A stretch of DNA of 64,000 bases from Musicola paradisiaca NCPPB 2511 (GTDB taxonomy: Bacteria; Pseudomonadota; Gammaproteobacteria; Enterobacterales; Enterobacteriaceae): assembly GCF_000400505.1 (NCBI RefSeq), contig NZ_CM001857.1:3468390-3532389 (forward strand). Reading direction: 5' to 3'. The position numbers and the translations under genes were made by a program. Shown one piece after another: positions 46,795-54,937 of this stretch; within the stretch, counting starts at the first letter, position 1; the number at the start of each line of letters is the position of its first letter. The notes under the pieces were generated by a model. That model was given only the letters and a program-made list of their open reading frames with translations. It ran no database searches and was not told where the DNA came from.

Positions 46795-49779
46795 CTAGAT
46801 ATTCCACTGTTCAGGTACGGAAACCGCATACTCGATGCCAATTTCTCTGAAGTGTGCCTCGGCAGACTTGATTTTGGCATTTTCTGAGGGTCTCCTTTTT
46901 TGTTCATCCATGGTGCTCTTGGTTTCGCGAACCATATAGATGCGGTCTTCGCCTTCTTCGGATTTGATGATGGCCCAGTCGGGGTTATAAGGGCCAACCG
47001 GCGTGTCGATCTGGAATCTTGGCGGAAGCTTCATAAACAGCCTGATATCCTCGCGGTGATCGAGAAACTCGGCGAACTTTCGCTCCGGGCTGTCCGGCCC
47101 GCCATCAAACACGACGTAATCAAAATCGGTTTTCTCAGGGTGTTCGACGCGGTACAAATGCTCTTTGAAGAAATCCTTTTCGGCAAGGCCATCGGCTTGC
47201 AACTCGCGGAGTTCATAGATGGAGCCGCCGATCTTTTCATACTGAACGCCTTCAACAATGACGCGCTGTAGTTCACCCTCTACGCAACGGCGTACCATCG
47301 CCATGAAGTCGTTCGGATTGGCAATGAACTCATCCAATCTTCCGCTACCAATGAGAATATCCACCAGCGTCTTGCGTGTAAGAGACGTACCTTGCTGCAA
47401 CTCACCGATAATGTCCGGCAGGTCATAACTGCCTTTGAGATCGACAGTTCGTGCCCCCAGTTCTAGCCCTTGCGTGCCGCCACGTAGCACCCTGACACCA
47501 GCACGAGTGACATCAATACGTAACGGCTGAATTTTGGGTTCAGCCTTGATCGCCTTTATGCACGTCTCAACCAGCATAGGGTGTTTAACTGTCACCCGAT
47601 AAGTGGTTTTCTGGCTGATAGCGCTCCAAAGCCTCTCAAAATCCGGCGAGGCGTAGAGCTCTTTGTTGAATTTCCGTTTGGCCCGCGCACTTACGGGCTT
47701 CACATATTTCTCAATACCCGCATTAAGAATGCAGTGGATAATATCTGTTTCGTAGGGCCTGAACTCAGCCGGCAAATGTAGTGAGAATCCTGCTGCATCC
47801 GGCAGAAACATGGAAGTTGTCTTACCATCCTTGATGAATCCTGAGTTTTCCAGATGCTTGAATATGGCAGAAGACATCCTGAACCCCAGCATGTCATCGG
47901 TCATCGCACCATGAGGATCCCGTTTCATCAACTTGGCAAATTCATTGGGGCGTACCTGTCCGATGGCTACCCCCGCCTCCCTGTATTCAGCTTGCAGGTT
48001 CTGAGCGAACGTAGCATAAGACTCGTTAGCAACTACCGTGAGTTGTGCAACGCTACGATCGGAAACACGCTCATAGCCTTTTACTGTTTTCGCCACTGGC
48101 AGGCGCAGACCACGTCCCAAGGTTTGCCGACGTTCCGTTTCCGCGCCCATTTCACGCAGCGTACAAATCTGAAACACGTTAGGGTTGTCCCAGCCCTCGC
48201 GCAGTGCGGAATGGCTAAAGATGAAGCGTACTGGTTCTGCGTCGTCCAGCAGACGCTGCTTGTCTTGCATAATGAGTTTGTAGGCATCGTCATCTTTAGC
48301 TGTTGTGCCTGACGAATCCACAAAGGTCGTGCCAACACGTGTTTTCAGTTGGGAAAAATACGCCCGCCGTAATTCGCAAGGATCCTGCGGCAGCAATGTT
48401 TGGTAGACGCCAGACTTGCTACGCTCTTCCCTGAACACCTCATCGAACCACTTCGTGAACTCGCCGTTTGCGTCTTCGTTGTTCACCCCGTCGCCGAGAA
48501 AACTCGCCACCTTGTCGACGAAAAACAGACTCAATACTTTAATCCCCTTCGGGCGCAACATCGCTTCCTTGCGCAAATGCTCACGCACGGTTTCCCTAAT
48601 CATTTCCTTGTAAATCGCGCCCGTGGCGCCCCCCAAGGACTCACCTTCGTGCAGCAGATTCCCATTCGGCATCAGTTCAATACTGGCCGGGTCACCGAAC
48701 GCGGCGATGCTTAAAGCATTAATACGCCAGCCAGTATAAGCAGGATTTCCACTGACGTCTGACAATTCCTGATGCGGTTTGACCTTTTTGCTACGACGCG
48801 CGATAGATCCATCGGCCTTGCGACAAGCCAGTTCAAGTTTCGCGGCTTTCGTGTCTTTCACTTCGAGCAACTTGACGTATGGCGCAACGTCCGCACCGTG
48901 CTGTGCGACCTCAGCCACAACGATCTGCTTCACCAAACCGAGATCGTGCGCGTCAACCGGATCGAGCCGGTAGACCAGATTTCGTCGTTGCTTGTGCGTG
49001 GCCGAGTAGCGCAGTGTAAATACGGGATCGAGCTCGCCCACTGCCGACTGCGATAGTAGCGACTCCATATTCTGTGGTTCATCCATGATCACCACGGGAT
49101 GCGTGCCTTTCAGGTAATCCAGCGGACGCAAGCCATTGAGTTTGTCGCGCTGCTGGTGAATGATGCGCGTATTCTTGTTACCGCGTATCGCATCGATCGT
49201 CATCACCAGTATTTGCACGTTGGTCGCAGTAGCAAAGGCCTGTACTTCCTCAGCCTTGTCGCCGCTGTAAACATTCGCATCGAAAGGCTGCGCCGGATAG
49301 AGACTGCGGAAGTGCTCCCGCATCAGACGAATGCTGGTGTTGACCCCCTCACGGATGGCGACGCTGGGAACGAGGACGATAAACTTGGTGAAACCATATT
49401 TCTTGGCCAGTTCGAAAACAGTGCGCAGATAAACGTAAGTTTTGCCCGTACCGGTCTCCATTTCGATGTCGAAATCCAGTTTATCATCAACCAGCTTTTC
49501 GCTGACCTCCAGCCCGTTGCGATCCTGCACCGTTTGTAAGTTAGCAAGGATAGTGCCTTCATCCAGTACCAGATTATTGCCGATAGCGCCGATCTCCTGT
49601 TCGATGCCTAAATCCAGTTCACCTTCCCGGCTAGCAACATTGCCACGCAAGGCAATCGCGATCTTGTCGGCATCCTTTGGCTGACCATCGAACAAATCCA
49701 CCACGGCGTTGATGGCATCAAGCTGATATTGCTGATACGAATCAAATTGAAAGCCCGTATTTTGAGAATGACTGTTCAT
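46795..49779 (-). CDS. Type III restriction enzyme, Res subunit
   Basis: A 994-residue ATP-dependent restriction subunit. The superfamily 2 motor shows Walker A METGTGKTYVYL near 108, IMDEPQNM as motif II, SALREGWDNPNVFQICTL and RRQTLGRGLRLPV as late motifs. The C-terminal nuclease shows Pro-Asp in YNPDWAIIK and Glu-X-Lys in VRETKST. It cuts DNA carrying two inversely oriented unmodified sites when bound to Mod. I use the ATG at 49779, which overlaps the mod stop as TGATG; a GTG at 49782 is also open. Both key sites are intact, so the enzyme should be active. Confidence 0.95.
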   Translation of the reverse strand: MNSHSQNTGFQFDSYQQYQLDAINAVVDLFDGQPKDADKIAIALRGNVASREGELDLGIEQEIGAIGNNLVLDEGTILANLQTVQDRNGLEVSEKLVDDKLDFDIEMETGTGKTYVYLRTVFELAKKYGFTKFIVLVPSVAIREGVNTSIRLMREHFRSLYPAQPFDANVYSGDKAEEVQAFATATNVQILVMTIDAIRGNKNTRIIHQQRDKLNGLRPLDYLKGTHPVVIMDEPQNMESLLSQSAVGELDPVFTLRYSATHKQRRNLVYRLDPVDAHDLGLVKQIVVAEVAQHGADVAPYVKLLEVKDTKAAKLELACRKADGSIARRSKKVKPHQELSDVSGNPAYTGWRINALSIAAFGDPASIELMPNGNLLHEGESLGGATGAIYKEMIRETVREHLRKEAMLRPKGIKVLSLFFVDKVASFLGDGVNNEDANGEFTKWFDEVFREERSKSGVYQTLLPQDPCELRRAYFSQLKTRVGTTFVDSSGTTAKDDDAYKLIMQDKQRLLDDAEPVRFIFSHSALREGWDNPNVFQICTLREMGAETERRQTLGRGLRLPVAKTVKGYERVSDRSVAQLTVVANESYATFAQNLQAEYREAGVAIGQVRPNEFAKLMKRDPHGAMTDDMLGFRMSSAIFKHLENSGFIKDGKTTSMFLPDAAGFSLHLPAEFRPYETDIIHCILNAGIEKYVKPVSARAKRKFNKELYASPDFERLWSAISQKTTYRVTVKHPMLVETCIKAIKAEPKIQPLRIDVTRAGVRVLRGGTQGLELGARTVDLKGSYDLPDIIGELQQGTSLTRKTLVDILIGSGRLDEFIANPNDFMAMVRRCVEGELQRVIVEGVQYEKIGGSIYELRELQADGLAEKDFFKEHLYRVEHPEKTDFDYVVFDGGPDSPERKFAEFLDHREDIRLFMKLPPRFQIDTPVGPYNPDWAIIKSEEGEDRIYMVRETKSTMDEQKRRPSENAKIKSAEAHFREIGIEYAVSVPEQWNI

Positions 49780-51761
49780 CACGCCGTCCTCAGCTCAATA
49801 CCTTTGCTTCTGGCATATTGAGCAATATTGGTTTTCAGTTCGTCGTCACCGTGGAAGGCATCTTCCAGAACGATCAGGCGCGTAGGTTCGGCATTCACCA
49901 GTTCCCGCAATTGTTCCAGTGTGGGTTTAGTTCGCTCGTTTAAGTACGCCAGCAGATGGGGCTTGTCTGCGTCGCCAACGATGGCATGGATGTCCAGCCC
50001 GGCGATAGTCTGTACACTGAGATGTTCGTTCAACGAATAGCCGAGTTTCAGCAGCAGCTCAGTAAGCAGGTCATCGGGACTGGCCTCATCAGTGCTACTG
50101 CCACGCAGGTCGAGCAAATGCTGGGTTAGCTTATCTGGTTCGATATCGCTGGTGACTCGCCATTTGGTGAAATTGGTGTCCGTCAGCTTATAGGCGCGGA
50201 AGCCGGTATCTATATTGCTTTCTGCAACATCGGATTTTATTTTCTCGCCCGCTAGTTCGATGCGCTTGCGCGAGATATCAGCAATAGTGGCAAAGCCTGC
50301 CTTGCGCGCTTCTGAAGCTTCAGGAGTAGGTTCAGGTAGTTGTACCATGATAAAACGACGTTTGCCGTTGTCTTCAGCATTAAGCTGCATTACGGCATGA
50401 GCGGTGGTGGCACTGCCAGCGAAGAAATCAAGGATGATGTCTTCATCACTCATGATTTGCTCGGCAAGTGAAAAAATAAGCGAAACAGGTTTCGGAAAAC
50501 TGAAAACACCATTTCCAATTAGTCCGTTTGTTTCCCTGGTTCCCACAGCGGTATTTGAATCAGTTATTACCGAACTCATATTCTTAAAAAGACTTCGCAT
50601 TTCTTTAAGAAACAATTTATGTCTGGGGCGACCACCAGAAGTCGCTGGGAATAAGATTCTGCCTTCCATGATCTTTTTTCGCATGGTTTCCGGTTCGAAT
50701 CGCCATCCTTTCGGTGGGCACCCATAATTTTCGCAAGTGGCAGGGTTTATCAGGTCATAGTGTAAGTTTGGTCGAGCATCTTTTGCCGCTAATCCTGTAA
50801 GATCGGCACTACGCCATGGGCCACGTGGATCATTGTCTGGATTATTAAACTTCGTTTTGTCTTTTTCCGTTCCACGAAAAACAGCATTCTCAGTTTTTGA
50901 ATAAACGAGAATGTACTCGTGGTCAGTTGAAACACCCGTCGTAGCTCGAGTATCTTCGCTTACTCTAGACTTCCAAATAAGTTGCGCAATAAAGCGCCCT
51001 TCACCAAAAACCTCATTGCAAAGTTTACGAAGGTTCTCCTGTTCATTGTCATCAATCGAAATAAAAATCACTCCATCATCGGTGAGCAAATTACGGGCTA
51101 ACTTAAGGCGCGGGTACATCATGTTCAGCCAGTTGGAGTGATAACGCCCTTCGGTCTCGCTGTTGGTGGAAACTTTCTTACCTTCCTCGTTCACCTGCCG
51201 CGTCCACTCCAGATAACTGTCCAGCCCTTCCTTGTAGTTATCGGGATAAACAAAATCCTTTCCGGTGTTGTAAGGCGGGTCGATATAAATCAGCTTGACC
51301 TTGTTGTGATAATGTCGTTGCAGGATCTTCAGTACTTCGAGATTGTCTCCCTCGATAAACACATTCCGCGTCGTGTCCCACTCTTTCGAATTGACGGAAT
51401 CTGGTTTTAGGGTGGCGGTAGTCGGTGCCTGTGCGGCGCGCAGCGCGCGCTTTTTGCCCGGCCAGAACAGGCCAAAGCGCTCATTACTGTCAGCCACATC
51501 ATCGGCCAGCAGTTCACGAAGTTTTTCGACATCCAGCTTGCCATCCGCAACAACCTCTGGAATTAGTTCGGCAAGCTGACCAGCCAGTTCGGTACGGAAA
51601 TTCGGGGTAGTGCTTGGGATGTCAAAGAGGTCGCTGCTGATATCGGAAGGTGATGAACAAAACTCATCCTGCTGACCCTCAGCCAAGGCATCAATACTGC
51701 AATGTTGTTCCGCATTTTCTTTCTGTTTAGCGCTAAATTCAGTAATACGTTCATTTGCCAT
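49779..51761 (-). CDS. Type III DNA methyltransferase, Mod subunit
   Basis: A 660-residue N6-adenine methyltransferase of the beta class: catalytic DPPYNTG near 161 comes before the SAM motif DFFAGSATTAHAVMQL. Between them is the variable target-recognition region that sets the site for both modification and restriction. The first 100 residues are a low-complexity acidic extension that includes SDISSDLFDIPS. It is followed directly by res with one base of overlap. No simple repeat tract is seen in the gene, so the repeat-type phase variation known for some mod genes is not indicated. Confidence 0.95.
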   Translation of the reverse strand: MANERITEFSAKQKENAEQHCSIDALAEGQQDEFCSSPSDISSDLFDIPSTTPNFRTELAGQLAELIPEVVADGKLDVEKLRELLADDVADSNERFGLFWPGKKRALRAAQAPTTATLKPDSVNSKEWDTTRNVFIEGDNLEVLKILQRHYHNKVKLIYIDPPYNTGKDFVYPDNYKEGLDSYLEWTRQVNEEGKKVSTNSETEGRYHSNWLNMMYPRLKLARNLLTDDGVIFISIDDNEQENLRKLCNEVFGEGRFIAQLIWKSRVSEDTRATTGVSTDHEYILVYSKTENAVFRGTEKDKTKFNNPDNDPRGPWRSADLTGLAAKDARPNLHYDLINPATCENYGCPPKGWRFEPETMRKKIMEGRILFPATSGGRPRHKLFLKEMRSLFKNMSSVITDSNTAVGTRETNGLIGNGVFSFPKPVSLIFSLAEQIMSDEDIILDFFAGSATTAHAVMQLNAEDNGKRRFIMVQLPEPTPEASEARKAGFATIADISRKRIELAGEKIKSDVAESNIDTGFRAYKLTDTNFTKWRVTSDIEPDKLTQHLLDLRGSSTDEASPDDLLTELLLKLGYSLNEHLSVQTIAGLDIHAIVGDADKPHLLAYLNERTKPTLEQLRELVNAEPTRLIVLEDAFHGDDELKTNIAQYARSKGIELRTA

Positions 51762-52013
51762 ACTGATAATCCGGTGTGTTTTAGTGATTGTTGTACGTTA
51801 TATATGGATGTTACGGGTCATTGGTTCGATAGCAATACTTAATTTAGCACTTCAGAGTGAGGATGCCTGCTGATTCTGACTGATGCCGCACCGGATTATC
51901 AGTGTGATATGTAAAACACGTCGTCTGAGTAGACTGCCTGGTAAGTCGGGATTCCCGACATAAAAAATGACGATATTTAGCTCAACATCGTCATCTAAAA
52001 GTTATCTACATCG

Positions 52014-53138
52014 CTACAGTGGGCTGATAAGCACCCTATCAACTGAATTCACTGAGATAGCGCCGGGTGGCGGAAGCCTCTTACCGTTTTTCGCTGCTAT
52101 AGCCTGAAATCGAAGTAATTCCACAGAGGCAATTTTCAAGGCATCATCATGCGTTGAAGCCGTCACAGACAGGTTATCAAGATCGGAAAATTTCAGCGTA
52201 ACCGTTGTATCATCGGCAGCAATATCCGCTGGGTAAGGAACAAAGATGGAGGCGAGTTTTTTAGCCTGTTTCTTATGTGCATCCAGTTTGCTCACGAGGT
52301 GTGTTGCACGAAGGTGGGTGTAGCGTTTCAACATATTCATCGATTTATGACCTGATATCGCCGCCACTTCCATAACATTTAGCGTTCCCAGTTCAAAGAA
52401 TCGGCTGATTGCCTCATGTCTGAGATCGTGAAAATGTAGATCGTCGATAGCCAGAGCCTTCAAAGCCACACGCCATGCGCTTTTAAACCCACTCGACGTG
52501 TAGCTAAAAATATAGCCATTCTCATGATGTGGCCGTTCACCTAAGCCACTCAGAATTTGCCGCGCTTTTGATGACAATGGAACGTCTCGCGATGTCCCAT
52601 TTTTCGTCAAAGGTAAATGGGCAACGCCGAGGCGAAGATCGGTATATTCCCATCGCAACGACAAAATTTCGCCTTGCCGCATTCCCGTTTCCAATGCAAT
52701 GTGAAAAATAGCCAATAATTCAGGATTTTTATCTTTGAAGTATCTGGTTAACCGTCGCTCTTCATGAGTCGTTAACCTCCGGGTACGGCCTGACGATACG
52801 GTAGGCTTGCGAATATTTTCAACAGGGTTTATAGAGCATGTGCCCCACTCAACTTTTGCCAGATTATAAAGCGCCGATAACAATGCTAATTCCAGTCGCA
52901 CAGTATTCGCACTTATCGGCTTTTGCGTTCTGGCGTTAAATTCCGATAATCTAGTATCTCTATATTCTGCAATGTCTATGGATGAAATTTCATCCATATT
53001 TCTGTTAGCCAAACGAGAACGCTTAATAACGTTGATTCGATAGAACTCCTGCAATTGTCCTCGTTTATGTCGCGAAACCGTGGAAAAATATTTATCCAAC
53101 GCTTTACTTAACAGTATATTTTTTATACGTTTTTTCAC
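52014..53138 (-). CDS. Tyrosine recombinase with HicB-like C-terminal tail
   Basis: A 374-residue phage-type integrase. Catalytic residues: Arg in [16 protein letters not shown], Lys in TKNGTSR, His-X-X-Arg in [11 protein letters not shown], late His in [15 protein letters not shown], where the Tyr follows. After residue 310 there is an extra segment ([16 protein letters not shown], then [13 protein letters not shown] and GKRLPPPG) that resembles the HicB-antitoxin fold. Start GTG at 53138, with GGGAAG upstream. It lies near the far end of the island and may be a second integrase from an older insertion. Its target is unknown. Confidence 0.85.
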   Translation of the reverse strand: MKKRIKNILLSKALDKYFSTVSRHKRGQLQEFYRINVIKRSRLANRNMDEISSIDIAEYRDTRLSEFNARTQKPISANTVRLELALLSALYNLAKVEWGTCSINPVENIRKPTVSSGRTRRLTTHEERRLTRYFKDKNPELLAIFHIALETGMRQGEILSLRWEYTDLRLGVAHLPLTKNGTSRDVPLSSKARQILSGLGERPHHENGYIFSYTSSGFKSAWRVALKALAIDDLHFHDLRHEAISRFFELGTLNVMEVAAISGHKSMNMLKRYTHLRATHLVSKLDAHKKQAKKLASIFVPYPADIAADDTTVTLKFSDLDNLSVTASTHDDALKIASVELLRFQAIAAKNGKRLPPPGAISVNSVDRVLISPL

Positions 53139-53255
53139 TACTATTGTCTTCCCTATTGGTCAAAGGGAAAGACAATACAACAAATTAGAGAGCGCATTTA
53201 GGTCTCTGCTCGCATGAACCTTCCAATGCGGCGCGGAGTGGCTCAGGGGCTGAGC

Positions 53256-53480
53256 TCATTTTTTCTGTTCCCACGGTGCAAGTGTTTGCATGGTGTTGCG
53301 CAGCGCGGCATTGGGTGCAGGAACCTGATCCAAGCGGGCGAGGAATTCCTGATAAGCATCTGAACCTGCCATGATAATCGGCTGATCGATCAACGTCTCC
53401 TCAGTAACGGCTTGTTCATCTGGCTCGGTACGTAAATTTAATGCCACGTGTTTAGCAGAAACGTCTTTTTCTGCCGACAT
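53256..53480 (-). CDS. Degenerate TacA/DUF1778-type antitoxin
   Basis: A 74-residue protein whose C-terminal half (LIDQPIIMAGSDAYQEFLARLDQVP, then PNAALRNTM) resembles the toxin-binding end of DUF1778 antitoxins. The N-terminal NLRTEPDEQAV also fits the family, but about 25 residues of the ribbon-helix-helix core seem to be missing between them. No GNAT toxin gene is next to it. It is probably a remnant that has lost DNA binding, or a solitary antitoxin. The frame is open to 53528. Confidence 0.55.
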   Translation of the reverse strand: MSAEKDVSAKHVALNLRTEPDEQAVTEETLIDQPIIMAGSDAYQEFLARLDQVPAPNAALRNTMQTLAPWEQKK

Positions 53481-53720
53481 AATGTCATCCACCAACCTTC
53501 TCTTCGGTAGAGTAATTATACAGCTCAAGTTGGGCTTATCTCATTATGATTTACAGGTGATATGGGGAATCGAACCAAAGGAACGAACTGGGCATTCCTT
53601 TATCGGATGTGACCCATCATTATGATCTATCTATGAAAATACGGGTCAACCTACGGGTCTTGACAACAGCCACGGTTAAAATTTATGCTAAACTTCAACT
53701 TAATAGAAAGCTGAATGTTC

Positions 53721-53736
53721 CCGAGTCCGGGCACCA
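53721..53736 (+). other. Attachment site attR
   Basis: Exact copy of the last 16 bases of tRNA-Phe (CCGAGTCCGGGCACCA). The identity stops one base further left, where the tRNA has T and this copy has C. Together with the copy at 35370-35385 it bounds the 18.4-kb island. Confidence 0.92.
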
Positions 53737-53851
53737 TTCTTCAGAGCCTGTTCGTTACGAGGTGTCTACTCATAACGGGCATGTTAAATGGGTTCGATAT
53801 CAGAACTGTGTAACCCTACAAGTACACACAGTGAAGAAGTTGAGACTCACA

Positions 53852-53886
53852 AGCGGGTGCATATTAGCGTATGCGCCCGCTTTTTA
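53852..53886 (+). terminator. Rho-independent terminator, possibly the displaced tRNA-Phe terminator
   Basis: Twelve-pair stem (AGCGGGTGCATA with its complement, one G-U pair), six-base loop, then TTTTT. It lies 116 bases after attR in the same orientation as the tRNA, so before the island inserted it could have ended the tRNA transcript. Confidence 0.75.
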
Positions 53887-53970
53887 TTGCCCGCGGAATA
53901 CTTGCAACTTTTCCTTTTTCTGTCAAGCCAGTGTAAAGAACAACGCTAAATCCGCCTTAACATTAGCCGG

Positions 53971-54923
53971 CTAACAGCGTAACTCACCTTCCAGCGCTGC
54001 ACGGATACTGTCTATATTCGATTCCACATATTCCAGCGTGGTGGTCAAGCTGGAATGCCCTAGCAGGTTTTTCACGATATGCAGGTTCCTGTCCGGGCTC
54101 TTCATCATTTCCGTGGCCAGCGTATGGCGGAAACGGTGAGGACTGACCGTAAAACGGCATTCATTTGACAGTCGTCGGAAGAACGACCGCAGTGGTATCT
54201 CTGACATCGGCGCCATATCATTGCTCGCCCGGCCAATAAACCGATAAACATTAAACAATTGTTCATCCGGTTGCGCCTCACGCGCTATTGATTCCTCTAT
54301 CAGCCGACTCAATCCCTGGTGTAACGCAGAAATTATCGGCACGCGGTGTTCACGATGATTTTTCGACCCTTCCGGGCGCAAATTGATTATCCCCGTATCC
54401 AGGTTCACATCGCTCAGACGGATGTGCAGCAGCTGGTTCTGACGCATACCGGTATAACGCAACGTATCGAGCACCGTTTTCCAGAACCAGGCGGGATACA
54501 GTGCGCATTCATTAAAATGCGCCCCTACTCCCTGACGTTCCTGCTCCAGATGCTGCGCCATGAGGCGATCGATCGCGTCCAACTGCCCCGTTGAAAGTGT
54601 TTTCTTACGCTTCATATCAGGCCGTGTAATCACGTTATTAAACGGATTCTCGGTATGGGGCAGTAATCTTGCTTTTATGCCGTGATTAAATATCGCTCGC
54701 ATGTGAGCCACTTTATTATTCCAGGTTCTTGCCGACACTTTCTTTTCTGTCAGCAAGTGTCGACGCCAGTTCAATACAGCCAATCGGTCTACTCGAGCCG
54801 GCGATATATCAGTAAACCGGATAAATGAATTGGTTACCTTGCGGTAACTCCACTCCGTCGCCGGCCTCAATGATTTAGAAAAAAATAATCATCCAGTAGA
54901 TTTTCATAACCGATATCAGTCAT
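53971..54923 (-). pseudogene. Tyrosine recombinase with a 5' frameshift
   Basis: The main frame from a TTG near 54870 encodes a 299-residue recombinase with a complete catalytic set: Arg in RYTGMRQNQLLHIRLSD, His-X-X-Arg in SPHRFRHTLATEM, His in LLGHSSLTTTLEYVE and the final Tyr. An ATG at 54923 with AAGGA upstream opens 15 codons (MTDIGYENLLDDYFF) that join the main frame perfectly (SKSLRPATEWSYRK) if a T7 run at 54886-54892 gains one T. So the gene is probably a full-length XerC-like integrase broken by a one-base deletion, or a sequencing error. The TTG could still give a shortened protein. It follows a TraI_2-domain gene, as in SPI-7/PFGI-1-like elements. Confidence 0.75.
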
Positions 54924-54937
54924 GGGTTGTCCTTAAT

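Larger units (their letters stand above)
35370..53736. mobile_element. tRNA-Phe genomic island of 18.4 kb
   Basis: The segment is bounded by two copies of the 16-base tRNA 3' end, starts with a P4-type integrase pointing away from the tRNA, and carries gene types found in mobile islands: MobC-like protein, toxin-antitoxin, methyltransferase/helicase operon, invertase, type III restriction-modification and a second recombinase. No replication or conjugation set is complete, so it probably moves by integrase excision with outside help, or is now fixed. Boundaries are seen directly; mobility is inferred. Confidence 0.9.
53529..53970. other. Island right-end region, no gene
   Basis: About 440 bases holding the attachment site attR and an intrinsic terminator. 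A + strand frame at 53609-53974 crosses the site and looks like chance. The bases to the right of attR are either original chromosome downstream of tRNA-Phe or the left end of a second element. Confidence 0.6.

Noticed and set aside
49779..51761. Phase variation of the type III mod gene by simple repeats
   Set aside because: No homopolymer or tetranucleotide repeat long enough for slippage was found in the mod reading frame, and the frame is intact.
35370..53736. CRISPR array or cas genes in the island
   Set aside because: No regularly spaced direct repeats and no Cas-like proteins were seen.
53609..53974. 121-codon frame crossing attR
   Set aside because: It runs through the attachment site and an intrinsic terminator, so it was created by the integration junction and is unlikely to be a gene.
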